From: Kiritimatiellia bacterium
Lineage (GTDB): Bacteria > Verrucomicrobiota > Kiritimatiellia > CAIVKH01
Assembly (NCBI GenBank): GCA_027493775.1
Contig: JAOSKE010000001.1
Location: 929,651 to 993,650, forward strand
DNA length: 64,000 nt
Reading direction: 5' to 3'
Below are positions 1 to 10,528 of the stretch, in pieces (the stretch's first letter is position 1; the number at the start of each line of letters is the position of its first letter). A program made the translations under genes and the position numbers. Below the pieces are notes generated by a model that worked only from the letters and a program-made list of their open reading frames with translations, did no database searches and was not told where the DNA came from.

Positions 1-13
1 CACGGGAGTTGGC

Positions 14-661
14 TCAGCTTTTTGCGCGGAACTTTTTGTACCAGATGGTGTAGCCGATTAGAACGATAACGCAAAAGGCGAGCGCACCTAAAAGGGCCTG
101 GTGGGAGTAGCGTCTGATCAGCTCTTCGTTCTGGCCGGCGACGTAGCCGATGGTTGTCAGAATGGCGACCCACAGCCCCGCGCCGAGTCCGGTCCAAAGC
201 AGAAAGTGCGCGATGTTCATTCGCGCCAATCCTGCGGGAAGCGAGATGTATTGACGAACAACGGGAACAAGTCGGGCGGTGAAGGTTCCGACTTCGCCGT
301 GGCGCTGAAAGAAGCGCTCGCCCTTCTCGAAGTTCTTTTCAGAAATGAAGAAATATTTGCCCCATTTCAAAAGAAGCGGGCGGCCCAAGAGCATTGCGAG
401 GTAGTAGTTGAATAACGCGCCGAGCCAGCTTCCCACGATTCCCATCACAATGACCACGATAAAGCTCATCTCATGCCCGGCTTGGTAGTTCGCCGATTGC
501 AGATAACCGGGCGAGGCGAGATAGCCCGCTGGAATCATCACGACTTCACTCGGAAACGGGAAACAGGAGCTTTCCAGAAACATCATAATCACGATTCCGG
601 GATAGCCCCACTGCCCAACAAGCTGCACAATCCAATCAACCGCCTGATGCAAAAATTCCAC
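14..661 (-). CDS. DedA family membrane protein
   Basis: 215 aa ORF; [19 protein letters not shown] and [18 protein letters not shown] motifs typical of DedA/SNARE-associated proteins. Confidence 0.88.
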   Translation of the reverse strand: MEFLHQAVDWIVQLVGQWGYPGIVIMMFLESSCFPFPSEVVMIPAGYLASPGYLQSANYQAGHEMSFIVVIVMGIVGSWLGALFNYYLAMLLGRPLLLKWGKYFFISEKNFEKGERFFQRHGEVGTFTARLVPVVRQYISLPAGLARMNIAHFLLWTGLGAGLWVAILTTIGYVAGQNEELIRRYSHQALLGALAFCVIVLIGYTIWYKKFRAKS

Positions 662-672
662 AAAAAGCTCCT

Positions 673-1401
673 TTAGTCCCTGCCTGTTTCGACCGACCGA
701 TTTTCCATCTCACGCCGACTTTCACGGTGAAGGCGGCGCAGCATAGCGAAAAACCGCGCGGTGTCAGCAAATGGATTTATTTTGCTCTTCGGCGCCGCAT
801 GATAAATCGTGCGAATGGGGACGGATTCGATTCGATATCCGGCGCGGCCCAGCCAAACAAGCACTTCAGATTCTGCATCGTATCGGGTGGTTTTGGTGAA
901 CAAAAGCGGCAAGACGTCCGCACGGTAAGCGCGGTAGCCGCATTGCGTGTCGGCGACGCGCTGTCCGATCATCAGACTCAGCAGCCAGCTCATAAATCGG
1001 TTTGTGAGCCGACGAAGCCTCGGCATATCCGCGATGTCGCCCATCCGATTTCCGACGATCACGGCGATGTCTCCCGACGCCAGTGCGCAGAAGGAAGGTA
1101 AATCGGCAGGGTCGTGCTGCCCATCAGAATCCATGGTCACGATCCAGGAGACTCCCTGCTGAATGGCGTGATGGAATCCCGTCTGAAGGGCCGCGCCCTT
1201 GCCGCGATTCACGGGGTGTCGCAGGACTGTCGCGCCGGCGGCGACGGCCTGTTCTGCAGTGGCATCGGTGGAACCGTCATCCACAACGAGCACACTCATT
1301 CCCTGTCCGCGGATGCCGCGGACGACGTCCGCAATGTTTCGCTCTTCAAAATAGGCGGGGACAATCGCAAGCCAAGTCGAGAGATCATTTTCGGCAATCA
1401 T
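673..1401 (-). CDS. Glycosyltransferase family 2 (dolichyl-phosphate-mannose synthase-like)
   Basis: [40 protein letters not shown] motifs. Confidence 0.87.
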   Translation of the reverse strand: MIAENDLSTWLAIVPAYFEERNIADVVRGIRGQGMSVLVVDDGSTDATAEQAVAAGATVLRHPVNRGKGAALQTGFHHAIQQGVSWIVTMDSDGQHDPADLPSFCALASGDIAVIVGNRMGDIADMPRLRRLTNRFMSWLLSLMIGQRVADTQCGYRAYRADVLPLLFTKTTRYDAESEVLVWLGRAGYRIESVPIRTIYHAAPKSKINPFADTARFFAMLRRLHRESRREMENRSVETGRD

Positions 1402-2273
1402 CTTTCGCCCCGTTGTTCGGGTTTCCAGAACTCATGAAACACAAACCACTGGCAAGGGCGCTCGCCGACCTCATTTTCAATGGCATCGCGAATGCGCTCG
1501 ATAAGCCGCGCGGGATCAGAAGCTGCATCAGGAATAATCGGTTCGTGGATACGCAGCAGAAAGGTATCATCGGGCAGCCGCAGCAGAAATGCGGGCACAA
1601 TCGGTGCGCCGGTTCGCGCAGCAAGCCATCCCGCGCCGCGTGGAAAACGAACCTGTTTGCCAAAGAGTTCGAGCGTGTTGTTTTCGTTCGAAAAATCGCG
1701 ATCAGACAAGAGCGCGACGATCTCACCGTTTTTCAAACAGCGCAACAGAGTTCGTCCGGAAAAGCCGACATGGACGACGCGGAATCCGCGTTCTTCGCGG
1801 AATTTTTGAAGCAATCTTTGTACGCGCGGCATTTCAGCGGGCGCAGCGACAACGTTCACGGGGTAGCCCAGCGCATGCAGCATCGCGCCGCCCACCTCCC
1901 AATTTCCGAAATGCGCCGTGACGATAATCACGCCCCGCCCCAGCCCAAACGCATATTCCAGTCGCTCGCGGTGTTCGATACTGACGATGCGCTGCAATTC
2001 CTCGCGACTCACTTTTGCGTAGCGAAAAAAATCCACGAGGTATTTGCCGAAATTCTGAAAGGTCTTTCGCGCCAAACCGCGCAGAACGGTGGCTGAGGGT
2101 TCGATCTGTCGCGCTTTATAGACCTGCGCAAGGTTGGCCGTGACGGCCCTTCGCGAGGTGCGTTGAAAGAAATAGAAAAGGTCGGAGATCCGGAGGCCGA
2201 TCCAGTAGGCAAAGCCTCCGGGCAGATATCGGCTTACCGCCGCTGCCAAACGATAGCTAATATAACCTGACAT
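1398..2273 (-). CDS. Lysophospholipid (lauroyl/myristoyl) acyltransferase, LpxL/HtrB family
   Basis: VIIVTAHFGNWEVGG (HxxxxxE-like) and late PRGAGWLAARTGAPIVPAF motif. Confidence 0.85.
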   Translation of the reverse strand: MSGYISYRLAAAVSRYLPGGFAYWIGLRISDLFYFFQRTSRRAVTANLAQVYKARQIEPSATVLRGLARKTFQNFGKYLVDFFRYAKVSREELQRIVSIEHRERLEYAFGLGRGVIIVTAHFGNWEVGGAMLHALGYPVNVVAAPAEMPRVQRLLQKFREERGFRVVHVGFSGRTLLRCLKNGEIVALLSDRDFSNENNTLELFGKQVRFPRGAGWLAARTGAPIVPAFLLRLPDDTFLLRIHEPIIPDAASDPARLIERIRDAIENEVGERPCQWFVFHEFWKPEQRGER

Positions 2274-2283
2274 GCACCTCCGA

Positions 2284-3165
2284 TCAGGAAGCGACGGTCA
2301 TCGCCTCTCTCGCGATCTGCAACAGTTCTTCCGCTCGATAAGAAGAGCGGACAAGCGGGCCGGACGCAATGCCGAGAAAGCCCATCGCCTGCGCTTTTTC
2401 TTCCAGCTCCTTGAACTCGCGCGGCGACAAGTAGCGATCCACTGGGCGGTGATTGCGTGACGGCTGCAGATATTGGCCAATGGTGAGCAAGCGCACCCCC
2501 GCGTCATAAATATCGCGAAAGGTCTCCAGCAATTCATCATCCGTTTCGCCGAGTCCGACCATCACGCCGGACTTTACAGCGATGTTTTTTGAATAACGCA
2601 CGGCGGCATTCAGCACCGCGAGTGAACGGCCGTAGGAAGCCTGCGGGCGAATCGCGGCCTGCAGACGCTTCACCGTTTCGACATTGTGATTGAACACATC
2701 CGGCGCGGCTTCGAAGACATTGTTGAGCGACGATTCAACACCTTGAAAATCGGGCGTAAGCACCTCCACGGCTGCACCCGGCAGAGCGCGGCGGATGGCG
2801 CGAATGGTTTCCGCAAAAATGCTGGAACCGCCATCGCGCAAATCGTCGCGGGCAACACTGGTGAGAACGACATGTTTGAGGTTCATTCGCCGCGATGCCT
2901 CAGCGACGCGGCGCGGCTCATCAAGATCGGGCGGCTTGGGACGGCCTGAAGGTACGACGCAGAATTTGCAGGCGCGTGTGCAATAGTTGCCCAGCAACAT
3001 AAACGTGGCGGTGCCGCGTCCCCAGCAATCATTGATGTTCGGGCATTTGGCGCTGCGGCACACCGTATGCAGGCCGAGGTCCATCAGTACGCCGGTAACC
3101 TTGCTGAAGTCCTCGTCCTTGGTAGTTGGAGCGCGCAAACGAATCCATGGAGGTAGTCGAGACAT
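2284..3165 (-). CDS. lipA: Lipoyl synthase
   Basis: CPNINDCWGRGTATFMLLGNYCTRACKFC double Cys motif; likely start MSRLPPW at 3165 rather than the longer ORF start at 3237. Confidence 0.93.
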   Translation of the reverse strand: MSRLPPWIRLRAPTTKDEDFSKVTGVLMDLGLHTVCRSAKCPNINDCWGRGTATFMLLGNYCTRACKFCVVPSGRPKPPDLDEPRRVAEASRRMNLKHVVLTSVARDDLRDGGSSIFAETIRAIRRALPGAAVEVLTPDFQGVESSLNNVFEAAPDVFNHNVETVKRLQAAIRPQASYGRSLAVLNAAVRYSKNIAVKSGVMVGLGETDDELLETFRDIYDAGVRLLTIGQYLQPSRNHRPVDRYLSPREFKELEEKAQAMGFLGIASGPLVRSSYRAEELLQIAREAMTVAS

Positions 3166-3349
3166 GCGGGCAATGTAGCAGGGTTCGAGTAAAGTGCAAC
3201 GTCCGGCGAGCGGATAATCGCGCAACGCGCCATCCATAATTTAGATGCAACACGGAGGCAAACATTCAACCCGCCCGACACCTCCCGTCACGGCGCGTGC
3301 GATGATGATTTTCTTCGCGCACGGAGCCTTGCGCCGGTACACTGGCGGG

Positions 3350-3852
3350 ATGGAAAATGAAATGCAGGATGGCGTTTCTGCCTTGCGCGATGCGGGGTGG
3401 ACGCCGCAGGAAGGCTTCATGCGCGTGGCGCTGCGGCAGGCGCAGCGGGCAGCGGATGCGAAAGAGGTTCCCATCGGAGCGGCTATCTTTAAGGGGTCGC
3501 GGCTGATCGCCCAGGCATATAATCAGGTGGAGATGCTGAAGGATCCGACGGCCCACGCGGAAATCATCGCGATCACTCAGGCGGCGAGCGCATTGGGCGA
3601 CTGGCGGCTGACCGATTGTGCGCTGTATGTGACGAAGGAGCCGTGTCCGATGTGCGCGGGCGCGATTATTTTGGCGCGAATCCCGATGGTGGTTTGGGGG
3701 TGACGGACCCGCAGCGCGGTGGCGCGATTTCGCAGTTTCAGATTTTACAAAATCCGGCGCTGAACCATCGCGCGGAGTTTCGCGCAGGGTTTATGGAGGA
3801 GGAGTGCAAGGCTATCCTTCGTGGATTCTTCAAGGATCTGCGCGCCAACTAA
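3350..3852 (+). pseudogene. tadA: tRNA/nucleoside deaminase (TadA-like), frameshifted near G5 at 3696-3700
   Basis: HAEIIAI and PCPMCAGA zinc motifs in frame 1 to 3703; C-terminus [27 protein letters not shown]...GFMEEECKAILRGFF continues in another frame to 3852. Confidence 0.8.
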
Positions 3853-5431
3853 ATTCACAGATCGTCGGCGGCAGCTCATCCGCTGGACACTCAAACAATC
3901 TCATCAGCGCCGCGTCACCGTGCGACCAGAGGACGCCGTACTGAACTTTTCGAAACGCGAGGTAATCGCGAAGTCCATCCGCATCACGAACGCCACTCGC
4001 CGTCACGTAGTCCAGGAGGACGGGCTGGAGCCGGCCCTGCAAGTCGAGCGCCGATTCATACCCTTCATAAAGCAACCAGCCCGGCGCATCGCTCGCCAAA
4101 ACAGTCTCCTTTGACACTACTTTTGCGCTCAGACTCTTCGCCAGCGCGGCCCGCGCTTCCATTTGTTCGCCCTGCGCCGCACGGTGTTCGCGCCAATGCG
4201 AACCTTGATCGCGCACCCCTGCGAAAAGTGGAATGACGCCGATCAACACGGCGACGATGACGCTTACCCATTTTCCCGGAAGCGGAAGTTGTGCCTTCTC
4301 GACAAGGCGATCAACCACCCGCACAACTGCAACCACGGTGTAGCCGATGAGGAGAAGCCAAAGCGGGGTTAGCGCGGTCATTAGCGCGGGCAATCCGCTC
4401 ACGCCGAGAAATGGATAAAATGGGGCAAAGGCAAATGGAACGATAAAGCCGAACAAGAGGGTCGTTGCCGCCCAGTCGAGCTGTTTTCGCAGAATATCCA
4501 CGAGCACGAGAACCACGCCGATGACTGCGAAGAGTTTCAACAATGCGTTTTCGAGCAACGGCCCGTGCCAGATGGAAGAGAACGCGGCGCTCAAGCCGAG
4601 TACGGCAAAGTTGTGGATTGCGCTCGGATGCTCCACCGCGTTCAACGTGAGCGTGGTGTCGGGCGCGGGCGGCCACGGGACTCCGATTGCCCGCATATTC
4701 CACCAGATGATCGGGCATAGGACGATGGCAAAAATGACCACACCGGTGAGCCAGCGAATGAGCAGGGTGACATAGCCCGCGTTGACTCTGCGCAGGATGC
4801 GGAGCAGCAACACGTGAAATCCACACGCGAGCCAGAGCGCAACAAATTCAATTCGGAAAAGAGCGGCAAGCGCGATCCACAGCGCGGCGGCAACGGGGAG
4901 CGGCGTTTCGTCCGAACGCAAAGCATACGCGTGAGCAAAGAGTGCGCAGAGAATGAGCAGCGCACCGACAGTGAGCGGCTGCCCCGTGAAGGCATCGGGA
5001 ATGACCGGACCCATCAGCGCCCATGCAATAATCGCCCACCACATCAGCGATGCGCGCACGGCCACAACACGGGAAAGGGAAAGGAACGCAGGAATGGAAA
5101 GCAATCCGGCAAGGAGCGAGAGCAGCGTCGGACTTCCCGCCAAATCCATTCCATATTTTACCGCTATGGAAATGATTGCGCGCCACAGGCCGTTGTTTTG
5201 GAGCGGAACCAAATCCGATCCGAGCATGGGCAGTCCCGTCTCTGCCCATGATCGGGCAACGGCGAGGTCAATATAGGACTCGTCCGACGGATAGCTGAAA
5301 AGAGAGCCTTGCCCGTTTTGTTGCCACCAGAGCAGCGCGGCAAACGCGATAAAGAATCCGAAGCCCGTCAGCAGAAAACGCAGAAGCGACGGGGCGCGGG
5401 GGGGCGCTGGGATGGGGTCGGAATTCGTCAT
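3830..5431 (-). CDS. Multi-spanning membrane protein, glycosyltransferase (GT39/PMT-like) candidate
   Basis: 533 aa with many hydrophobic segments and N-terminal periplasmic loop; no catalytic motif verified. Confidence 0.5.
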   Translation of the reverse strand: MTNSDPIPAPPRAPSLLRFLLTGFGFFIAFAALLWWQQNGQGSLFSYPSDESYIDLAVARSWAETGLPMLGSDLVPLQNNGLWRAIISIAVKYGMDLAGSPTLLSLLAGLLSIPAFLSLSRVVAVRASLMWWAIIAWALMGPVIPDAFTGQPLTVGALLILCALFAHAYALRSDETPLPVAAALWIALAALFRIEFVALWLACGFHVLLLRILRRVNAGYVTLLIRWLTGVVIFAIVLCPIIWWNMRAIGVPWPPAPDTTLTLNAVEHPSAIHNFAVLGLSAAFSSIWHGPLLENALLKLFAVIGVVLVLVDILRKQLDWAATTLLFGFIVPFAFAPFYPFLGVSGLPALMTALTPLWLLLIGYTVVAVVRVVDRLVEKAQLPLPGKWVSVIVAVLIGVIPLFAGVRDQGSHWREHRAAQGEQMEARAALAKSLSAKVVSKETVLASDAPGWLLYEGYESALDLQGRLQPVLLDYVTASGVRDADGLRDYLAFRKVQYGVLWSHGDAALMRLFECPADELPPTICEFSWRADP

Positions 5432-6327
5432 GGGGCGCGTCGCTCAATTCGTTCGAGGACAACGACTGGTTGCTTCACGCCCTGCACCCAATATTCACGT
5501 CCGAAAATGGTAAGCGTTTCGTTCATGAGCGAGTTGAGCTGCGCGGTGTTTCCCCGGACATAGCATACCGTGACCATTTGCACTCCCTCCTTCTTAACAA
5601 GGCGAAATGCGCTCGGACGACCGAATAGGAACGGCGCGGGTTTCAATTCTCCCTCTCGCTGAACCTGCTGTCCCTGCCCCTCCAACGGCACTAGCGTCAA
5701 GTCAGACGGGGGCGGCGCGGCCCGCGCTGGAGATTGCGAAGGTTGCATCGGCTGCGGCGAAATGGGCGCGATGACTTCACCCAATGCGGGCGCAGCTTCA
5801 GCGGGCGGCAATAGCGGCGGTCCGGCGGGTTCGCTCTCTTCCACGGCAACCGGAACGGGCGGCGAAGCCGCGCGGACGGATGTAACCACATCCACAAGTT
5901 CGCGACTGATCCAGAGCACGCCGTTGGAAGGCGCCACTTTCATCCACTCGCCAAATTGGCCGCGCACGTCGAGCTTCACTCCGCTCTCCACGGAGCCGAC
6001 AATGGAATAGTTGATCCCCGGCCCGGCGCGGAGATTGAGTTTGTTCACCGTACTGACTCCGTCCTTCACAAAATCGCGATGCGCCCAAAAATCCACGGAC
6101 TCGGGCGGAACGATTGCGACCCAGTCGGCCTGTGTGCTGACCACAGTGAAACGGTCTCCCGCATTGGCCTGCACAATCACTTCCGCAGAGGTATCCGGTC
6201 GGGCCCGAAGATTTACCCGATCTGATCGGACTCGCGCCACCAGCTCCTCCGCGCGCACAGCCGTTCCAACGGCCAGATACGCAGCGACCAGAAAAAACCA
6301 CCGCCATGACGAATTGCATCTGCTCAT
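5428..6327 (-). CDS. Secreted protein with two bacterial SH3 domains
   Basis: Signal peptide; RVRSDRVNLRARPDTSAEVI and NKLNLRAGPGINYSIVGSV repeats. Confidence 0.78.
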   Translation of the reverse strand: MSRCNSSWRWFFLVAAYLAVGTAVRAEELVARVRSDRVNLRARPDTSAEVIVQANAGDRFTVVSTQADWVAIVPPESVDFWAHRDFVKDGVSTVNKLNLRAGPGINYSIVGSVESGVKLDVRGQFGEWMKVAPSNGVLWISRELVDVVTSVRAASPPVPVAVEESEPAGPPLLPPAEAAPALGEVIAPISPQPMQPSQSPARAAPPPSDLTLVPLEGQGQQVQREGELKPAPFLFGRPSAFRLVKKEGVQMVTVCYVRGNTAQLNSLMNETLTIFGREYWVQGVKQPVVVLERIERRAP

Positions 6328-6378
6328 GAATCCGATATTATGACGAAATAACTTTTACGCGAATGTTTTAATGACGAG

Positions 6379-8457
6379 TTGCGCATGTTGAACAGGTTGT
6401 ATCCCCGCCGATCATGGACCGCCGACGAGCTGCTGCTTCCACCGTGGAGCCTAGGCAGCGCGGTTCCAATAGCTCCGGCTTGGCAACTGTCAACGGACGC
6501 GGGCAGAATCCACCCCGCCGAAGCAGCGGCTCTATGGTCTTTGGAATGGACACCGACCGCGCAGGTCCATGTGACGCCTCATGGGGTCATTGAAGGCTCC
6601 GGGGATTTGGAAAAATCACGGACATTCTGCGCCTTCTGCCCAGAGCCGGATGTATTGATCGGCGAAACGGACGCCACGCATGTCCCCGCGTTGAATGCGA
6701 ACGGCGTGGGAACGGTCACCGAGACGGAGAATGGCGAATATCTGGAGACGCGGTATCACTCTGTTCACCTCCACCAAGTCCAACACAAGAATCGCATCCG
6801 GTTCGTTCTCACCATTCTGCGCGACCAGGCCGATGAAGACGCCAGAACCATACTGGAGCGTTATGCATCGGTGGATCCGTTCGCCTTGCTCTTCGACGCG
6901 CTCGCGCCATATCAAGACTTCGCGCAGCGTCAGACCGGCCTGCAACCCGATGACTTCGCAGCGGTTCAAGAAAGCCTGTTCCCGCTCATTAGCGGATTGC
7001 GCACGTCCCGCGATGGCGCCCACTTATTCGGGGATCCCGACGAATCGGGTCAATTTGAAACAAGGCGAATTTTCCCTCTGATCAAAGCCTGGTCCGAAGT
7101 ACGCGTTGACGTTGCGGTCGCCCTCCTCCGCACCGTGCTGGAGCATCAAAAACCCGATGGTGCGGTTCCCATCGCATTGGATAAACTGGGCGCCCCCATC
7201 GCTGGCGCATTGCATTTCCCCATCCTCGCGCACTGCTTTCACCTGATCTGGACCGTCCGGCCTGAACGCGCATGGTTCGACTCCATCGCGCCAGGCATTC
7301 AAAAACACCTTGAATTTCTAATCCAAACGCTGGACCCGGAGCGAACCGGCCTTCCGCAATGGCCGTCTCCCAAAGAATCGCTGCTCGCGGACATCTATGA
7401 AGCCGATACGATCTCGGCTGAACTTCCTGCATTACTCGCGCGGGAGATCACCGAGCTTGAAGAAGTATCCGGCACAATCCCCGTGGGCGGATTGGATTTG
7501 ACTGATCTGCTTCAATATCGCGACCTGCTTTTCACCCAGCTCCGCACGACGCTCTGGAGCGTCGAGACGGGAAGTTTTTCGGAGCATTATGCCGACGGGC
7601 GTCCCGTAATGCTGCCAACCATCGCGAGCATCCTCCCTCTGCTCTGCCGCGAATTGACGCAACAGGAAAGCGCCCCCTTACTAAACATCCTGCTCAGCCG
7701 CCGACACCTGCTCGACGCGAACGGCATCCGGTTGCAGGTGCCCGCAGCAAGCGAAGGCGAACCGCGTCTAGCCGGAAGCGCACTTCAGCTCTTGCTGGTC
7801 GAGGCGCTGGAGACGCAAAACGCAACCACGGAATCGGCAACGTTGCGATCCGTTCTGGTCCCGAATCTTTCGAAGCCGGAAAGCGCGGAGGCGAGTGCGC
7901 TTTCCATCGCCCTGCTCGCGGTGCCTTCGGCCAGCAAATTCAACAGTCGCGTTTTGTCGCCCGCCCTCTTGTGGGTGGTTCGCCATCAGCGCGCGGTACT
8001 CGCCACAGCGGCGTGTTTTTTTATCCTCTTCAACATCGTCGTATTCGCCTACTCCTGCGGCAACCAGAAACTGACCTTGCAGACCATCGAGACAACCGGC
8101 GGAATGGCCCGGCGTTATTATCAGGAAGGCAACTACACCGCAGCAGGGGAGCTTCTCAGCAGTATCATTGCAAGCAAGCTGCCCTACCCCAGCGCTTATT
8201 TGGATATGGGGAACATCAAATATCATCTCGGTGAATGGGATGAGGCGGAGCGCTACTACCGACAACCCTCCTCCACTCCGGCCATTCAAGCGCAGGCCCT
8301 TCATAATCTCGCCGTACTTCTCTTGGAGAGAGGCCGCACCAACGAGGCCATCGCCGCATGGGAACAGGTGCGCACCGACTATTCCGTCACCGCGCCTGAT
8401 ATGACGAAACGGGCGAACACCGCCCTGGCATTACTGGGTGTGGAAGATGAAAAATAA
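6379..8457 (+). CDS. Large protein with probable alpha/alpha-toroid glycosidase-like N-region, TM segment and C-terminal TPR
   Basis: Continuous 692 aa ORF (TTG start or internal ATG 6385); hydrophobic helix VLATAACFFILFNIVVFAY; TPR-like AYLDMGNIKYHLGEWDEAERYY ... ALHNLAVLLLERGRTNEAIAAW. Confidence 0.6.
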   Translation: MRMLNRLYPRRSWTADELLLPPWSLGSAVPIAPAWQLSTDAGRIHPAEAAALWSLEWTPTAQVHVTPHGVIEGSGDLEKSRTFCAFCPEPDVLIGETDATHVPALNANGVGTVTETENGEYLETRYHSVHLHQVQHKNRIRFVLTILRDQADEDARTILERYASVDPFALLFDALAPYQDFAQRQTGLQPDDFAAVQESLFPLISGLRTSRDGAHLFGDPDESGQFETRRIFPLIKAWSEVRVDVAVALLRTVLEHQKPDGAVPIALDKLGAPIAGALHFPILAHCFHLIWTVRPERAWFDSIAPGIQKHLEFLIQTLDPERTGLPQWPSPKESLLADIYEADTISAELPALLAREITELEEVSGTIPVGGLDLTDLLQYRDLLFTQLRTTLWSVETGSFSEHYADGRPVMLPTIASILPLLCRELTQQESAPLLNILLSRRHLLDANGIRLQVPAASEGEPRLAGSALQLLLVEALETQNATTESATLRSVLVPNLSKPESAEASALSIALLAVPSASKFNSRVLSPALLWVVRHQRAVLATAACFFILFNIVVFAYSCGNQKLTLQTIETTGGMARRYYQEGNYTAAGELLSSIIASKLPYPSAYLDMGNIKYHLGEWDEAERYYRQPSSTPAIQAQALHNLAVLLLERGRTNEAIAAWEQVRTDYSVTAPDMTKRANTALALLGVEDEK

Positions 8458-8542
8458 TGGAGGACGCGGCACGCCAAGGAGGTTGGGGTGAGAGGCCCCA
8501 ATTGGATAAACGCGCCCACGCCCTCCAAAGTAAAATGTACAT

Positions 8543-8578
8543 CGGCTACGACTTAATTCAAACGAAGCCGCTTTTTTA
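8543..8578 (+). terminator. Intrinsic terminator candidate after the TPR gene
   Basis: CGGCTACG...CGAAGCCG hairpin followed by CTTTTTTATT. Confidence 0.5.
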
Positions 8579-8684
8579 TTGTCTCACCGTGTTTTGACAA
8601 CCGCTCTCAAGGAACGTTGACCGAAAAAATGTAAAATCATACGGTGTCCCTGTTTTTAGAACACACCCATACAAGGTCCGCACT

Positions 8685-9017
8685 ATGTACAAATTCCGCT
8701 TCCTTATCGTCATTTCCTGTCTTGTCGCGCTGGCGGCGACCGGCTGCTTCCGGCAAGATCACAGAACCATCACAATCAGCGTCCCGCAATTGAAGTCGCC
8801 CGAATGCTATGCCATTTTGCAGGAGACGCTGAAGTCGGCCCAAGACATCGAAAGCACACGCCCCAATTACGACGAGCGCACGCTCGATGTCTCCTACAAC
8901 GCGCTTAAGCTCGGCATCAAAAATATCGAATTCGTAATCTCCAACGCCGGGTTCTCCGCAAATGACACGGAAGCCGCACCGGAAGCTCGCGCAAAATTGC
9001 CGGAAGGCTGCCGCTAA
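8685..9017 (+). CDS. Small lipoprotein, HMA-domain-like
   Basis: Signal peptide with lipobox-like ALAATGC; TISVPQLKSPECYAILQETLKS...LDVSYNALKLGIKNIEFVISNAGFSAN resembles a heavy-metal-associated fold. Confidence 0.45.
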   Translation: MYKFRFLIVISCLVALAATGCFRQDHRTITISVPQLKSPECYAILQETLKSAQDIESTRPNYDERTLDVSYNALKLGIKNIEFVISNAGFSANDTEAAPEARAKLPEGCR

Positions 9018-9019
9018 CA

Positions 9020-10528
9020 ATGAAAATATCCGTTCTATCCGAACTCACACCCTCCCAACTGAGCCACGCCGCAGCCCTGCCCCTTTGCACGGAAGACATT
9101 TCAAAAGACGCCCCGCTTCCCGGCCTGCCGAAGGATATTGCAAAAGGGGTTCGCGAGTGGGTGCAGCACACGGGTTTCAACGCAAACGCGCGCGAATTTT
9201 CGCTTTGCACCCTCCATACCCCGCGCGGGCGGCTGGATATTTTTCTGCTCGGCTGCGGGCCGGAGCCGGCCTTGCACGCGGGAATCCTCCGCGTCGCGGG
9301 CGGACGCGCCGCCATGGAAGCGCGGCGCCTCGCCATCAACAATGTGGATCTTTTTCTTTCCCACTCCGAACGATTCGCAAACCCCAAGCCCTGGGTTCGC
9401 GCGTTCACAACAGGGTTCATCGAGGGAACCTATCACATCCGCAAGTCGGCGAATGCAAAACCCTCCGCCCTTTCCATCAAAGCATTGCGCATCGTCACGG
9501 GTTCCAAGTCGCAACTTGTGATCGCCCGCGACGAATCTGTGCGCGGCGCGGAAATCGGCGGAACGATTAATCGCATCCGGGACATCGCCAATCGTCCGGG
9601 CAACGAAGCGCCACCGCGCGTCATCGCGCGCGAATCACAGAAGATTGCAAAGAGCTGCGGGCTGAAATACTCCGCATGGAATCGCGCGGAATTGAAACGG
9701 CAGCGCTGCAACAGCATCCTTGCGGTTGCGCAGGGAAGCAAAGAAGAACCATACCTGATCCAACTGACCTATCCCGGACGGAAACGCAAGCTCCCGCCCC
9801 TCGTCGTTGTGGGGAAAACCATCACATTCGACACCGGTGGAATTTCGCTAAAGCCGGGCAAAAATATGGAATGGATGAAGTTCGACAAATCCGGGGGGAT
9901 GGCCGTTCTCGCATTCATGTCCCTCGTCGGCGCCGTATTGAAACCCGACCGACCCGTCATTGGCCTGCTCGCGGCAGCGGAAAATATGCCCGGCAGCACG
10001 GCGACCCGACCCGGCGATGTCATCACGAGCAGAAACGGGAAGACCATTGAAATCATCAATACCGACGCAGAGGGCCGCCTCGTTTTAGCGGATGCGCTGG
10101 ATGTCGCCAGCGGACTCAATCCCGCCTGCATCATTGACTTTGCAACACTGACCGGCGCGGCGCTGGTTGCGCTCGGTCGGCAGGTCTCCGCCATAATGAG
10201 CAACCACGCAGAACTGAGCGAGTCGCTCCAAAAAGCGGGTGAGCGCACGGGAGACCGCCTGTGGCCGCTGCCGCTATATCCCGAATACGCCCATCTTCTC
10301 AACTCGCCATTCGCCGACGTGAAAAACATCGGCGATGGAACCGCCGGAACCATCATCGGCGGGATGTTTTTGAAAGCCTTCGTCAAACCGGGAATACCGT
10401 GGGCACACATTGATCTGACTTCGGCGTGGGAAGAACGCCCCACCTCGCACGGCCCGGCGGGCGCGACGCTGTTTGGCGCGGCGCTCCTCGCCGAATGGCT
10501 GGACTCGAAAGGACCGGAGACCACTTGA
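9020..10528 (+). CDS. pepA: Leucyl aminopeptidase (M17)
   Basis: NTDAEGRLVLADAL signature and VVGKTITFDTGGISLKP. Confidence 0.93.
   Translation: MKISVLSELTPSQLSHAAALPLCTEDISKDAPLPGLPKDIAKGVREWVQHTGFNANAREFSLCTLHTPRGRLDIFLLGCGPEPALHAGILRVAGGRAAMEARRLAINNVDLFLSHSERFANPKPWVRAFTTGFIEGTYHIRKSANAKPSALSIKALRIVTGSKSQLVIARDESVRGAEIGGTINRIRDIANRPGNEAPPRVIARESQKIAKSCGLKYSAWNRAELKRQRCNSILAVAQGSKEEPYLIQLTYPGRKRKLPPLVVVGKTITFDTGGISLKPGKNMEWMKFDKSGGMAVLAFMSLVGAVLKPDRPVIGLLAAAENMPGSTATRPGDVITSRNGKTIEIINTDAEGRLVLADALDVASGLNPACIIDFATLTGAALVALGRQVSAIMSNHAELSESLQKAGERTGDRLWPLPLYPEYAHLLNSPFADVKNIGDGTAGTIIGGMFLKAFVKPGIPWAHIDLTSAWEERPTSHGPAGATLFGAALLAEWLDSKGPETT

Noticed and set aside
1083-2096. 337 aa + strand ORF opposite the glycosyltransferase and acyltransferase genes
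   Set aside because: Antisense shadow of two well-supported minus-strand genes; Arg/Gln-rich low-complexity translation typical of the opposite frame of high-GC coding DNA.
3690-3712. Programmed -1 frameshift in tadA at TTTGGGGG
   Set aside because: The P-site TGG to TTG re-pairing is poor and no reason for recoding is known; an uncorrected homopolymer error, as at many other sites in the window, is more likely.
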